Position numbers and translations under genes: made by a program. A DNA stretch of 64,000 bases from Isoetes taiwanensis (lineage: Eukaryota; Streptophyta; Lycopodiopsida; Isoetales; Isoetaceae): NCBI GenBank assembly GCA_021234155.1, contig JAJEKV010000002.1:35384128-35448127 (forward strand), read 5' to 3'. Below are positions 12,300 to 23,683 of the stretch, piece by piece (position 1 is the first letter of the stretch; each line of letters starts with the position of its first letter). The notes beneath the pieces were generated by a model. It was not told the DNA's origin and made no database searches. It saw only the letters and a program-made list of their open reading frames with translations.

Positions 12300-12745
12300 T
12301 ATTCAGGTTGCAGATTGCAGATTGTATTCATATTTGCAGATTGTATTCATATTTGCAGATTGTATTCATATTTGCAGATTGCAGATTGCAGATTGTATTC
12401 ATATATACACATTCATATAATGAAATCATATACAACATTGTAGTATATTCAGATTGCAGATTGCAGATTGTATTCATATTTGCAGATTGCAGATTGCAGA
12501 TTGTATTCATATGTACACATTCATTTGATAATGAAATCATATAAAACATTGTAGTATATTCAAATGAATTATGGTTCTCATTCATTTGCAGATTGCAGAT
12601 ATGAATTGGCATAATTGTGAAGTTAATCCCTTACCATATTCATATTTGCAGATTCATATTCATATTTGCAGATTCATAATTGTATTCATATTTGCAGATT
12701 GTATTCATATTTGCAGATTGTATTCATATTTGCAGATATGAATTG
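12300..12745. repeat. Nested minisatellite (19-bp and 7-bp units)
   Basis: Array built from a 19-mer GATTGTATTCATATTTGCA and a 7-mer GATTGCA. It is interspersed with a longer unit containing AATGAAATCATATA and CATTGTAGTATATTC (near 12270, 12418 and 12528). It directly follows the transposase relic and gives short, repetitive artefact ORFs on both strands. Confidence 0.9.
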
Positions 12746-12837
12746 GCATAATTGTGAAGTTAATCCCTTACCAAACAATCAATCATATACAACATTCATT
12801 TGCAGATTGCATAAACGAACTGGTACCATAAATGTGG

Positions 12838-12965
12838 AAACTTACATGCCTTCAAAAAAGTTCATACTTAATATCAGTATCTTACATGTAAAAAAGTTAC
12901 ATGCCTTCAAAAAGTTACAAAAAGTTACATGCCTTCAAAAGTTCATACTTAATATCAGTACATAC
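12838..12965. repeat. Short imperfect direct repeats
   Basis: TTACATGCCTTCAAAA occurs three times and TTCATACTTAATATCAGTA twice within about 125 bp. The segment lies between the minisatellite and the convergent gene relic. Confidence 0.75.
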
Positions 12966-13262
12966 TTGGATCAGCCGAAACATAACAAAATATAAACAAG
13001 CTTCAAACTTCAGACCTGAGGATCTTTCAAACCTGCAAATCCTTTAATAATTCCTTATCCAGCCTCTTTATGAACTTCTGTGCAAGAGTAAGACCTTCCT
13101 CCTCAGATTGAATATCTGAATCCACAGGTGACTTCACAGGGTAGGAATAACATCATCACTAACAGTTGTATGAGAACTTTGGGATCTCATGTTGGGGGAT
13201 CCACCACTTTTTAAGACTTGGTGGACCAGGTCTTGCTTTCTTCGCTCCTAAGAATCTTCTTC

Positions 13263-14498
13263 TTACCTTTCCTCTTGGCAACAAAATTTGTAGCCATAGG
13301 TTTTGCATACTCGGCCACCTTTGGAATTAGAATCCTCAACCTTCTCAACCTTCACAGGTTTTTTCTTAACCTTTGTCACTTTCACATCTGAATCTGAAGA
13401 TTCATTCTCCTCGGATATTTCATGTTCATTTGACTTGAAGTAGCCAAGTTCTTCTTGTAGCTTCTCTGGTACTTCTATGCCACAACCTGCCACTGTACAA
13501 TGCATAGTGTCCAAAACAGAACCAAAGCAACACACATGGAACTTATGGTCACATGATAACTTGATAAGAAAACTATAATGAGCTAAACGATAAACCACAA
13601 CCTTCACATCTTTTCAAAAAACCGATCTACAAAGTGCGATCATAAATACCCATATGAACATTCAAAACCTTCTTACCTCGATGAGCAAACTGCAAAGCAG
13701 TAATATGTTTGCACTTTGCATGCCAGAAAGTCATCCTATGACCATAAGCTTCTATATTAACTTCCAAAGACGTTATTTCCTCCTTCAACGCTTTTAGGAT
13801 ATACTAGCACTCCCAATGGTGGCGTAAAGCATGGCCATCGATTTTCTTCCTCCTTCTTCAAATACTCCACCAAAGCCGAATTGTTAGGTAAATCAGCACT
13901 GTAAAGCTTAATAGCTTTTTTCTTCTCGGATATCCGTGTGTATAACAAACTTGCATGTAGCATCAGACAGTTCATAGCTCCTTCTAGCCTTAACAAAGGC
14001 GCTTTTTTGTAGTTATATCTTCTTGACTTTCTTACTCATAGCTGAAAGACTTCTAATGTGATTCATAATTACATTCAAGTTAACATCAAACAGCTTAACT
14101 TCTTCCTTACTTTTGTGAACTATAGAATATCTATGAGAATCTGCGACCAAAGATGCCCAATTCACCTTATAATTTTCCGGATCAGCCAAAGCTTTGGGGG
14201 TGTTACGCCATACAAATGCCCTTGCAAATCGTGGTCCAGAACTTCATTATTAGTAGGGCCATTCTCGGTAAACTCTTCAAGCGGATCATTGAACTTCGCT
14301 CAAAAAGCTGGGCTTGATCTCTTTCACATTTATCTTCCCTGACCTTAGTGGTACCTGAAAAACGGACAGAAACTCAGCAGCTGATACCTCATGTGACTTG
14401 ATTTGACTCGGTTTCCTTCCTTCACACTCCACATTCCTAAACTCAGCAAATTCATATTGTGTTCTTGCGGGGGGCTTCAAATGAAAAAGTAAAAACAA
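13263..14498 (-). pseudogene. Convergent gene relic with Cys/His cluster
   Basis: Coding-like segments on the - strand, separated by stops. From 14498 downward are an open stretch with VECEGRKPSQIKS, a segment reading FNDPLEEFTENGPTNNEV, a segment with SLVADSHRYSIVHKSKEEVK, the ORF at 13996-13757, and finally 13607-13263. The last has CDHKFHVCC..MHCTVAGCG (a possible zinc-binding cluster) followed by an acidic then Lys-rich stretch (EENESSDSDVKVTKVKKK). It faces the DDE transposase relic tail to tail, so it may be the second gene of the same element. I do not recognise the protein. Confidence 0.4.
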
Positions 14499-14798
14499 TA
14501 AAAAATAAGCACAAACAAGATTTCGAACAAAGGAAAAAAAAGAACGAGCACAAAGAAAAACAAACTTTTTCTGATCAAAGGAAAAAAAAAGTAATGTGAG
14601 TACCTACGCCCGGCGTAGAACTCATGGTAGCGACCTCGAATTGTGCAAGAAAAAAACAGAGCTGGGTTACTACTCCAAAAATTGTTCGGTCGATTGCCGG
14701 AGTGCAAGAGAAAGGTTTATAGCGCGAAAATTGAAGCTCATGATTCCTTGAATCAGAGAGGGAATGATTTGCCGTGAGAAATGAATAACCCGTCAAGC

Positions 14799-15240
14799 CC
14801 GTCGATTGCCGTCGACTGCCAAGTCGGCCGATTCGTGTTCGCTAATAAAGGTGCTAACAAGGTGCTGGAACTCCTAAAAGTTGGGTAGGTTAAGTAAAAA
14901 CATACCCAGGGAATACATATATGATTTTTGTATATGAATCTTGCATTTTGAAGGGAATCTTCACATTTTATGATTAATTAAACATAAAGCGTGTACTCAA
15001 CTGTATGTAGAACTGCCCTGATCGGCGCTTGCAAGCCATAGGTCTATACTAGGATGCCAATTAACTTGGCATAAATGTCTATGATAACTTCGAAGTTGCA
15101 ATACTAATGTTGCCTAAATTCGCATGCCAAAGTATTTTCTTATTCATATGTGGGAAGAAAATATAATAATCATAATAAAGTAATGAAGGTTCAATCGATG
15201 GTAGTCTTCTATCATGACAATAGTCTGCCCCCCCCCAACC
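14799..15240. other. No gene seen
   Basis: AT-rich spacer. TATATGAATCTTGCATTTTGAAGGG (about 14936) resembles TATATGAATTTTGTATTTTGAAGGG (about 9875), so the sequence between them may be an insertion into one older element. A poly-C run lies at 15230. Confidence 0.4.
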
Positions 15241-15251
15241 CCCCAACCTCC

Positions 15252-18200
15252 CTATTCGACCGCCATCTCTTCTTCACCTTCAAATATGCGGCGGGAGCGA
15301 GCCTTACATGGAACTACGAACCACCACTGATCTTGCAAAGGATCCGAACTAAGGTGACCTACAAAAACCTCTATTACATTAGTTCCTTTGTTAATGACAT
15401 ATATAAATTTTATTGCATCCAAGTAAACATACTTGTTCACATTGCTCAACCCTCACGAAAGTGTGTCTTGACCACGATACCGACGAAGTTGAATCTAGTG
15501 AATACAGGCCACTCGTGATCTTTTATTATCGTGGCATGAGCACCAAGACACACAAGATCAAACCATTCGGCATCAAACAACATTGTTTTGAATGCACTAC
15601 CGACATCAACCTCCATGATAGTCTTTATAGTACCAATCCATTCCAACATTGCCTCGATTGGGTTTGGGTCCAGACTACCGGTCACGGCAAAGCGTACTAA
15701 ACTTTGCTGATATACCACAATCATAAGTGCGTTTGCCATGATCCACACTTTGTCGTCGAAAGTGAGCACCAGAAGACCATATTGATGCATATGAATTATA
15801 CTACAAAGTAAAGGAACAAATGTTCAAAATAACGAAACTAAACTCGTGAATTATATGCTATTAAGTTGCACTTACAAATAGTGACACGCCTTTAGCATAT
15901 GCAAATTCTTCGCTAGAAACATGTTCGCCACGTTGCCTTGCCATCTCTAGTTGTTCGAGCAGCCATTTATTGTTTATCTCACTTGGCAGGACCCCTAGAT
16001 GATCTGGAAGTGGTTGTTTGCGATTCTTTTGTCGATAGCGTCTTCTCTCCTCATCTCTCTTTATTTTTTCTTCCTCGTATTTTTTTATCCATTTCTCCAT
16101 GGGAGTGGAGTTGTAGATGAGAAACTTATTGACTTTTGCCTGTTCTTCTAGTGTGAACAATTTCTTCTGTGGTCTTCCTTCGGGAACTTCTCCAACTATA
16201 GTTGGAGTGTCTTCATCGGTCCATAATCGTGGAGCATTGGGGTGTAGATCGGCCAAGAACTCGGTGACATAGAATAATGACTCTCGTGCTAATCAACCCT
16301 CGGCCATGCAACCCTCCTCGCCTTGCCTTTCGACGCTGAAGTCCTTGAGGACCTTGAAAGCGTTCTATAAAAACATCCATCTAGGATTTGTTGTGCACCG
16401 CAAGCTCTACTCGCCGTCCACTAAATGCACTAGTAAGTGAGTTTGTATGTCCAGAAAACTTGTTGGGAATTCTTTCTCTAGCATACAACATGCCTCAACG
16501 ACCTTAGTTCGCATGTCCGCAATTTCATTTGTCGGTATCTCCTTCCTTGTAATCCATCTAAATATGATTTAAGAAAGAAAAAAAGTTAAGTGAGAGTTCA
16601 AGATCGAAAGTGTTTTCTAAACCGCATTTAACCGGAAAACTCGATAGGAGACATATTGCATGTAGTGGACCGTCGTGAGGCGACCCTCGTAACAATAGGC
16701 ATAACAAACCGCAACATCTTATGCCAATCATGAGATTTCAACCCGCTTAACTCCCCTTCGTTAGAGAAACAATTACGCGAAGCGAATGCATATATCCCTG
16801 TCGGAGTCTTTATTGCCTTGATCGCTTCTCGAGCGGGTTTCATACATTTTCTAGGCACGATCCAATCCACTTGTGGCCTTATTCCTTCTTCGACATTTAA
16901 CCATGCTTTAGATTTTGATCCAGCTTCTTGTAGATCTTCTCGTCTTTTGCATCTGTGTCCTTACACCCCCGGTGACATGCTTCCAAATAGCGCAAACGTT
17001 TTTAAAGATGTGCATGGGATCAAGAAGATGATGGATCTTCAATTTCGGCCCAATAGGGTAGAAGGAAGAAGGATGCTTTCCACTTCATTCCCTTAACCTT
17101 ATTTCCTTCATTTGGCATCCCACATGTTACCCCAATCTCTCATTGTCAACCTTTTGGGAGGCTCTTGAAAGGCAATGTTTTTTCTCTTGGACCCACGTAT
17201 CAAGTCGATTTTCCATTGGCGTATATCTCTTGAAGTTTGCATAGACATTTTTGTGCAATGCCGTTGACCCGTGAGAGTTCAACTGTTCAAACCCACACAA
17301 GTGACATGCCGCATATCCGCATTACTTGGAGTCCGGAGAGTTCATACAAACCAGGCCAATCGCCGTTGTCCACATTAAGATTGCTCTCAAGGTAAATCTT
17401 CGTTCAAAGACGAAGTTCTCTTAAGACATCGTAAACTTCAATACCTTCACTCCACAATGTCAAAAGCTCATCAATAACTATTTTCAGATATGGATCTAGA
17501 CTTTCCGGCTTCTTCGGTCCTGGAACTAATAGTACTACCATTAAATGGCTAGTCTTCATGAGTAACCACGGTGGTAAATTATAGTTGATCAACACTACTG
17601 GCCAAGTTGACCACGCGGCTGATTGACGTCCATAAGGATTAACACCATCCGTTGCCAACCCTAATCTGAGATTTCGTGGCTCTCTTCCAAATTCCGGCCA
17701 TGTTTCATCAATATGCTTCCATTGCTTGCAGTCACTAACCACGCGGAGTACATTGTCACTCGACGCATTAGCGGCACACCAACCCATGAGCGAAGCTAGA
17801 GATTCACATCGAAACAATAGCCTTATGCGAGGGATCAATGGAAAGTAGCGAACCACCTTCATCGGGACGGTCTTTCCCTTGGCATCTGCATTGTACCTAG
17901 AGGCACCACATTTAGGGCATGTTTCTGTGTTCTTGTAGATGTCATCCGGATAATATACCATGCAATCATTTGGACAAGCGTGAATCTTATGGTAGCCTAA
18001 ACCAAAGAGTCGCCAATATATTTTTATTTGGTCGCGACTTTTGGGCATAGTGTTCCCTTGTGGGAGTATTTTCTCTTGCAATAACCTCAGTATAACATGG
18101 ACTTTTACATTATACATTCAACTACAAATTCAATAAGTCAAGTGATTGCAATTGTACTTACTCTAACAAAGCCGTAACACTGGCATTGCTCCATTTGAAT

Positions 18201-18511
18201 TTGGCTTGAAGGTTTAATATCAATAAAGATGTCGTCAATCTAGATATGCTTGCACCTGGATATAATGCTTTATGCGCCTCCTCCAATAAAACGTGATCTT
18301 CATGACCATCGTTAGGAGTATTTATATCGTCATCTAGGTCGTTGTCGAAGATTGGGCCAAATGCATCTAACATATCGGCTATGGGTTCTTCAACTTCCAT
18401 GAAGTCGATCCATAGGGGCATTGTCATCATCTTCATCATCGTATTCCTGTTCATCTTCATCATTGTACTCTTCATTATGCGTTGTGCCCATGTTTGTACC
18501 ATACTGCTCAA
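15252..18511 (-). pseudogene. CACTA (En/Spm) TNP2-like transposase, decayed
   Basis: Read from high to low coordinates. The N-terminal part (18511-18158) has an acidic region and EEAHKALYPGASISRL..KFKWSNASVTALLE, typical of TNP2 N-termini. The catalytic region (18117-17404) has LGYHKIHACPNDCMVYY, a zinc-binding CPKCGASRY and LGLATDGVNPYG (catalytic Asp context), then WPVVLINYNLPPW and VPGPKKPESLDPYL. A stretch with LKSHDWHKMLRFVMP (16870-16628) is the DUF4218-like part. 16256-15861 is a charged linker (MEKWIKKYEEEKIKRDEERR), and 15790-15252 is a DUF4216-like C-terminus (IMEVDVGSAFKTMLFDAEWF; DPLQDQWWFVVPCKARS). Several stops and frame changes, worst at 17400-16900, make it non-functional. It would bind the subterminal repeats and cut the CACTA ends. 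Confidence 0.88.
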
Positions 18512-18851
18512 TGTATTCTAATTCTGCTATCCGCAATGACTTTTGATGTCGCCAATTCAGTACGCTTGGATGTGGTCTTATATCCACTTGCCTACCCCGC
18601 GTCGCCGATTAAACGAAATATATGCGTGATTGATACATACATTGAGAGCCCGTGTTTGTTAAATTTTAAGCATTTAATAACGAACGAAATATAAAATTTT
18701 ATGTCATAATCAAAGCATATATTGAAGATATAATACACATTTATCTTCAATATGTGCAATCTCATTCCAAGAGAAGAAGAAGAAGAATTCGAAGAAGAAG
18801 AAGAAAAATGGTGCATTCGACAAAAATTATATGAGTAATTTGAGTACATCA

Positions 18852-20117
18852 TCAAAGGACCTCCGGTATTGGTCTACCGTATTCATATTCAATGAACAAT
18901 TCATCACCAATACACAAAGTTTTTATAGCATAAACCATGATATATCTCCCGTCAATTTTACGGCTAAAAAAATCTTCTTGGTCTTTGTTTGCCTCGACAA
19001 ATTCACAATTGGTAGCTTCGAGGATTCTCGATAGAGCTATTAATAAAAGCAAAGAAGGTTTCCATGCAACCGGGGCGACCATCAATATATGTGAAGCTTA
19101 TGAGTCACTGGGCTTGGATATTGTTCGTGCATTTGAATTTAGGCCATAGATGAGCATGCGCCACTGATGCTTACTCAATTTATGCCAAGTGTCTGAGTTA
19201 TATTCAGGACCTACATATGGCATTAAAGGAATAGTCGTACCATCTTTGACTTTCACACTAGTCATAATATATAATCCCAGGCCAGCACCGGGGACCCGAC
19301 TATTTTTAATCATGTACTGCCTACCCCAATATGTAAATTGCTCCCCATAAATAATTGGCTTGCCTCTAGGCCATGCATTGAATTTATTACGATCTTTATC
19401 TGTAAAGGGCTGGACCAAATGGACTAGTGAAGGTGGAAGATTATTTTCTTCGACATGATCTAGTACATTCCAATTTTGATGAACATTGTCATTCCCTCCA
19501 ATCTTGGCAACGGCCATTGCACGACGAGTTCTATCACGTAATGGGATACTCTTTGAGGAAGTTGATGGCTTTCTTTTTGTAGGGTTTTCTATGAATGCAT
19601 TCATAGTATCAACATCATCTACTTTCAATGACAACATAACCCCAAAATCTATATACTGCTTCGAGCTCACTTCATTCTCAATTTCTTCCTAACAAAATAC
19701 AAGCAAACTAAGTTAAGACATCGATTCAAGTACATGAGAGTAGTTGATTATCGTTCATAAGATTCGTGTATTATACCTCGTTGGAATACCCCACATGTGC
19801 GCGTCAGATAATCGGATTTGTCGGGCATTCACCATATTTCTCAACATGGTCGGGGCAGTCTTTCTCATCCGTTTTATTTGTCCTTTGCACATCGAACAAT
19901 TGCAATATAACCGCCTGTCAAGTACAAGCGCAAAAAAAAAAAAAAGTAACATCAAGATATAAAGTTAACTAATCATTCAAACATGTTTATGGTACATACA
20001 TCGGGTGGCATTCATTTCATGCACACCACCCCTGACCTCTAGGAAGACTAGGTCCTTTGGGTCTAATTGGACTATTTGTGGCAATTGTTGGGGTAACATT
20101 CTTGCGCAAGTCGCCAT
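18852..20117 (-). pseudogene. SET-domain protein beside the CACTA transposase
   Basis: Probably three exons. Exon 1 (20117-19996) starts MATCARMLPQQLPQIVQL. Exon 2 (19914-19777) carries RLYCNCSMCKGQIKRM (a possible zinc cluster). Exon 3 (19688-18852) carries AWPRGKPIIYGEQFTYWG, then the SET AdoMet-binding-like motif SRVPGAGLGLYIM and IPLMPYVGPEY. Downstream, in a shifted frame, is YIDGRPGCMETFFAFINSS, then NCEFVEA and the C-terminal SET motif GDELFIEYEYG. A TAA at 19098-19100 plus a frame change separate the halves, and the exon 2/3 phase does not fit, so this copy is broken. The usual NHxCxPN is replaced by an INSS-type sequence, so activity would be doubtful even if restored. Same strand as TNP2 and between it and the element's end, so probably a CACTA accessory gene. 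Function (histone or other lysine methylation) is inference. Confidence 0.7.
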
Positions 20118-20690
20118 GTAACTTTCTCAAAGCTTTCGTCTCACTTTACGTTCAAATTCCTTCCGACGTTAGGTCCATGTTGTTTTTCTAGTAAACAATA
20201 AAAATATTAATAAAAAACCATGTAATAATATAATAATTATAAATATCCATGTTTTTTTCATGATTTTATCAAATGTTTATTCTTAAGATTCAGATTCATA
20301 CAACGTTTATGATATTTAGAAAGCATTTGATTGAAGGGTGCTTTGAACCCGATACATCTAGTCCTCTCCATTTGAAATGGAGTCGAGCCGATTACCTTAT
20401 ATTCACGCTAACCTTTCAAATCTTTTGTAATCTATGAAGATTGAAACTTACGTTCGAGGTGCATAAACCCGATACATTTAGTCTTCTCCATTCGGGATGG
20501 AACCAACCAGTACCTTGATCATGCATCCCTCAAGTTTTTAACATACTTTCAAGATTCAATCTTCTAATCTATTAGCATTTGGAGGTGTTTAACTCTAACA
20601 CAAAGATTAAAGCGAGAGATCTTACCTTATGAAGACCCACGGGCAAAAAAATCCGAAACAAAGAGTGAAAATAACAAGTAAATAACCCGG
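20118..20690. other. Intergenic part of the CACTA element
   Basis: Presumed 5' flank of the SET-domain gene. AT-rich. Two degenerate copies of a block with CCCGATACAT..TAGTC..CTCCATT..ATGGA (about 20347-20390 and 20468-20510) are the only structure I see. Confidence 0.4.
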
Positions 20691-20699
20691 CGGCGGGTT

Positions 20700-21902
20700 C
20701 CGCCATATGTGACGTCGTTTATCGACGCGTCGTGGTGACGTCGTTAACGACGCTTAAAGCCGACGTCGACGACACCTAGGCATGCCACATCGACTGCGCG
20801 CCGTCGATGCCCCTCATATGCCACGCGGATGATCATGACGCCGTTTAACGGCGTCAAATGATCATAACGTCGTTGAACGACCAAGCTGTGATTGTTTAAC
20901 ATAACGAAACAACATACAATACAAATAACACAAATAAATAAAAATACCGATTGTTCCCATTCATAAAATAAGCTTATACAACGACAACACAAATAGATAA
21001 AAAACTTATTGTTTCCATTCATAAAAAAAGCTTATACATTACTTATGTCCATCCCGAGGGCGTGGCGGTTTGATGCAACCATTTGCATCATTATCCGCAC
21101 CATTAATGTCGTTTTCTCTTTGTTTGGCTCGGTGAGCCATTCTACCGATCGTTCCCGCATGGAACGCCGGATGTTAGTGCAATCGAAGCTCCTTTTCACT
21201 CATCTTTTGCCACGATGGTGAAGGGAGGGTTCTCAGTGGGAGAAGCGGGGGGTTCTTTGGAGTTGTCTTCCCTTGGAGGAGGAGGATTACCGCTAGAAGG
21301 AACATATCGCCTTGAAGGTGGTCTTCAAGCACGGACCATTATAGCAAGATAGGGAAGAACACTCAAAAATAAGAATAACGGCGTTTATCGATGGATCCAC
21401 TTATAACGTGGATGTAGGGTTAGGGTTAGGGTTAGGGTTTTATTTGGCAAAAAAAAAAAATTCCTTCGCGGTGACGTCGTTAAACGGCGTTTAAGCCGAC
21501 GATGTCTTGACACTTGGCAGGCCGCCTTTGGCACCGGCACCATGCCACCTTGGCGGGCGTGACACGCCGGCGTTGCGCGGCGTCGTTCAACGGCGGCAGA
21601 CCGGGCGCTGGCGATCTTGACACGCAGGGCCGCCCTGGCAACCGCCCATTTCCGCATGACGCCGGCGTAGCGGCGGGCTTTCGGAAACGTCGTTGAACGG
21701 CGTTTAGCCGGCGTGTTTGACACGAAGGCTCGCCGGCTTGGCGGCAGTACCCATACCCACGCGGCGGGACCGACCGCGTCGGCCACCGATGACCGTCGTT
21801 GAACGACGTCGAAACGACGTTGTCGTCGTTGAACGACCACGTCGTCGTTCAACGACGACGATCCGACGTTCATCGACGACGCGACGTCGTTGGACGTCGA
21901 TG
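20700..21902. repeat. CACTA subterminal repeat region
   Basis: Many copies of GACGTCGTT, AACGACG and ACGGCGT in both orientations, densest at 20710-20880 and 21470-21900. Several form near-palindromes such as GTCGTTGAACGAC. This is the usual layout of CACTA transposase-binding sites inside one terminus. The 181-codon - strand ORF through 21930-21385 is a by-product of the repeats. Confidence 0.85.
21415..21439. repeat. Interstitial TTAGGG repeat (4 units)
   Basis: Four TTAGGG-type units in a row inside the CACTA subterminal region. Too short to be a telomere relic with confidence. Confidence 0.85.
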
Positions 21903-21915
21903 ATCCCTTGTAGTG
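21903..21915 (-). mobile_element. CACTA terminal inverted repeat end
   Basis: ATCCCTTGTAGTG is the complement of CACTACAAGGGAT, a canonical CACTA tip. It sits exactly where the palindromic subterminal repeats stop and LINE sequence starts. The 3 bp outside it (ATG) would be one copy of the target duplication. The partner end was not found. Confidence 0.85.
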
Positions 21916-23199
21916 ATGGCTCATAAACAATTTATCCTTTGAGTGTCTTGCAAACTAAGGGCCATCCTAGTTACCATATCGGTAACAATAAGGAACAAAT
22001 ATGGGGCCAGAGGGCATCCTTGCCTCACACCCCTTCTGCATTCAAATAATTTGGAAGGAGTACCATTAATCAAAAGAGCAGAGGATGCAGTGCTATTCAT
22101 TCCCTATACCTTTTGATAGACCATATCTGAAAATCCCAAGTGTCCCATTGCTTTTTGAAGAAAGTCCCAATTAATGGTATCATAAGCCCTCCTAAAATCC
22201 AATTTTAGAAGCATGCAACCTTGATTGGACAGTCTGTTCTAGTGTAGTCCCTCAGTGGCCCCAACATAATTGTCTAGAATATTCCTATTGGGAAGGAAAG
22301 CAGACTTGCATGGACTAATAATTTCCATAAGGGCTCCTTTAATTCTGTTTGCAAGTATTTTGGCCAGCACCTTTAGAGTTACTGAGGGTAATTGGTCTCC
22401 AATCTCCTAAACCCTCAGCATTCTCTACCTTTGGAATCAAAGCAATGTGACCAGCATTTATGGCAGGATTTAGCTGTTTGGCTTTCCAAGCCCCTTGAAA
22501 GAAAATGACCAGGTCATCCTTCATGATCTCCCAAAATTCCACATAGAATTCTGGTTGGAAGCCATCTGGCCCAGGGCTTTTCCCTTTGGCCATTTCTTTG
22601 AGGGTATCCAGGATCTCCTTTTCCTCTGGGATCTTAAGAATCTCCTCATCTTTTATGTTTTTTTCAGCCCGTGGGATTTTGTCAAAAAACTCCTGTAATT
22701 TGATCTGGTCTACTGGCAATTCAGCAAATAATGCAGAATATTCTTTATGAAAAAAGTCCTCAATTCCCTGCTGCCCTTCTATCCAGTTACCACTTTGGTC
22801 CCTAACTTTCATAATGCCATTGTTCAAAATTCTGCTTTTGGCTGCTCTGAAGAAGAATGCAGAACTCCCTTTGTCCATATAATTAATGTAAGTACATTTG
22901 CTTCTGATAGCAAGGGACCTAGCTTCCACTTCTTCAATACTTTTAATTTGCATTTCTAGAGTGTTTTCTTTTTCCTGCAAGGCTACATTATCTTTGTCCA
23001 AGAAGAGTTCTTTCCTGATCTGTTTGATCTCATTATAGATTGTCTGCTTTTGCTTTTTCTTCTCCATATGCCACTTCTTCCCCCATATTTTTATCCATGC
23101 TTTGCACTTTTTCATTTTGTCCAGAAAGCTTTTCATGGACTCAGTCTTATGAACTGCTGGGAGAGAAGTGTAATATGATATGAATTCTTGACAGAAACT
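21916..23199 (-). mobile_element. LINE-1-type retrotransposon fragment (reverse transcriptase)
   Basis: Degenerate reverse transcriptase on the - strand. 23136-22339 contains the inter-domain region and EMAKGKSPGPDGFQPEFY, then AGHIALIPKVENAEG and DWRPITLSN, which are classic LINE RT motifs. After a frame break it continues to 21916 with SAFLPNRNILDNYVGA, MLLKLDFRRAYDTINWDFL and RRGVRQGCPLAPYLFLI. At least two in-frame stops (in GLH*NRLS and QKV*GMN) confirm it is dead. The segment carrying the catalytic YxDD is absent because the coding sequence stops at the CACTA tip; the 5' portion is cut off by the LTR beginning at 23200. Confidence 0.9.
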
Positions 23200-23683
23200 T
23201 GTGGCGTTCCATGTATTTATATGGATACGTTTAAATAATATACTGACACGTCACCAGTAAAGGTACGCCACCATGGGGTATTTTGACCTAGGGGGTTGAC
23301 CTAAAAGGGAGCAGCAGCTGAGCGCCCACCCTTGCTAAGCGCCCAACTTACCTGTGTGTCCAGTGTCGAGCGCCCAAGTCCAGGGAAGATGGAGTTACCG
23401 AACGATAATGGATCTAGCAGGAACTCGGGTGGGTGGTTAGTATAGCTTCATGTTTCTAGAGTAGCGCCCCTGTTGGACACTTGTTGTGTTCATTTCTTCT
23501 GTTCTCTCTGTGCTTTACCTGTAGGAACTAACCCTTGATTGCAAAGGTGAGTTCTCTTTATTTCTGATTCTAGTCTTGCTCTTAAAGGATGGATTGATAG
23601 TTCTTTGCATAGTATTACTCTTGAAATGGGGGAATTAAGGGGGGTAGAGACCTCTGAGCCATGTCTAGTAGTATGCTCCTAGA
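23200..23683 (+). mobile_element. Element B, 5' LTR, first part
   Basis: Begins TGTGGCGTTCC, related to the TGTGACGTTCC start of element A's LTRs. It shares GGTTGACCTAAAAGGG with the fragment at 29016, and with LTR A it shares AACTAACCCTTGATTG, AAAGGATGGATTGATAG and GTAGAGACCTCTGAGCC. It stops at TGCTCCTAGA, where element A is inserted. The LTR resumes at 34246 with the next expected bases (GATCCCTGTA). The left flank AAACT would be one copy of B's target duplication. Confidence 0.88.
23679..23683 (+). repeat. Target-site duplication of element A, left copy
   Basis: CTAGA immediately before the TGTGACG start of element A. It is matched by CTAGA at 34246-34250 just after its CGTCACA end. A perfect 5-bp duplication is as expected for an LTR-retrotransposon integrase. 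Confidence 0.9.

Noticed and set aside
12300-12745. CRISPR array
   Set aside because: Repeats are contiguous short units without regular unique spacers, in a plant nuclear context.
21415-21439. Telomere or chromosome-fusion site
   Set aside because: Only four TTAGGG units, inside a transposon end; such short runs are common in plant DNA.
21385-21930. 181-codon ORF on the minus strand
   Set aside because: It consists of translated subterminal palindromes (VVQRRQRR, DVVQRR) and crosses the CACTA tip into the LINE, so it is not a gene.
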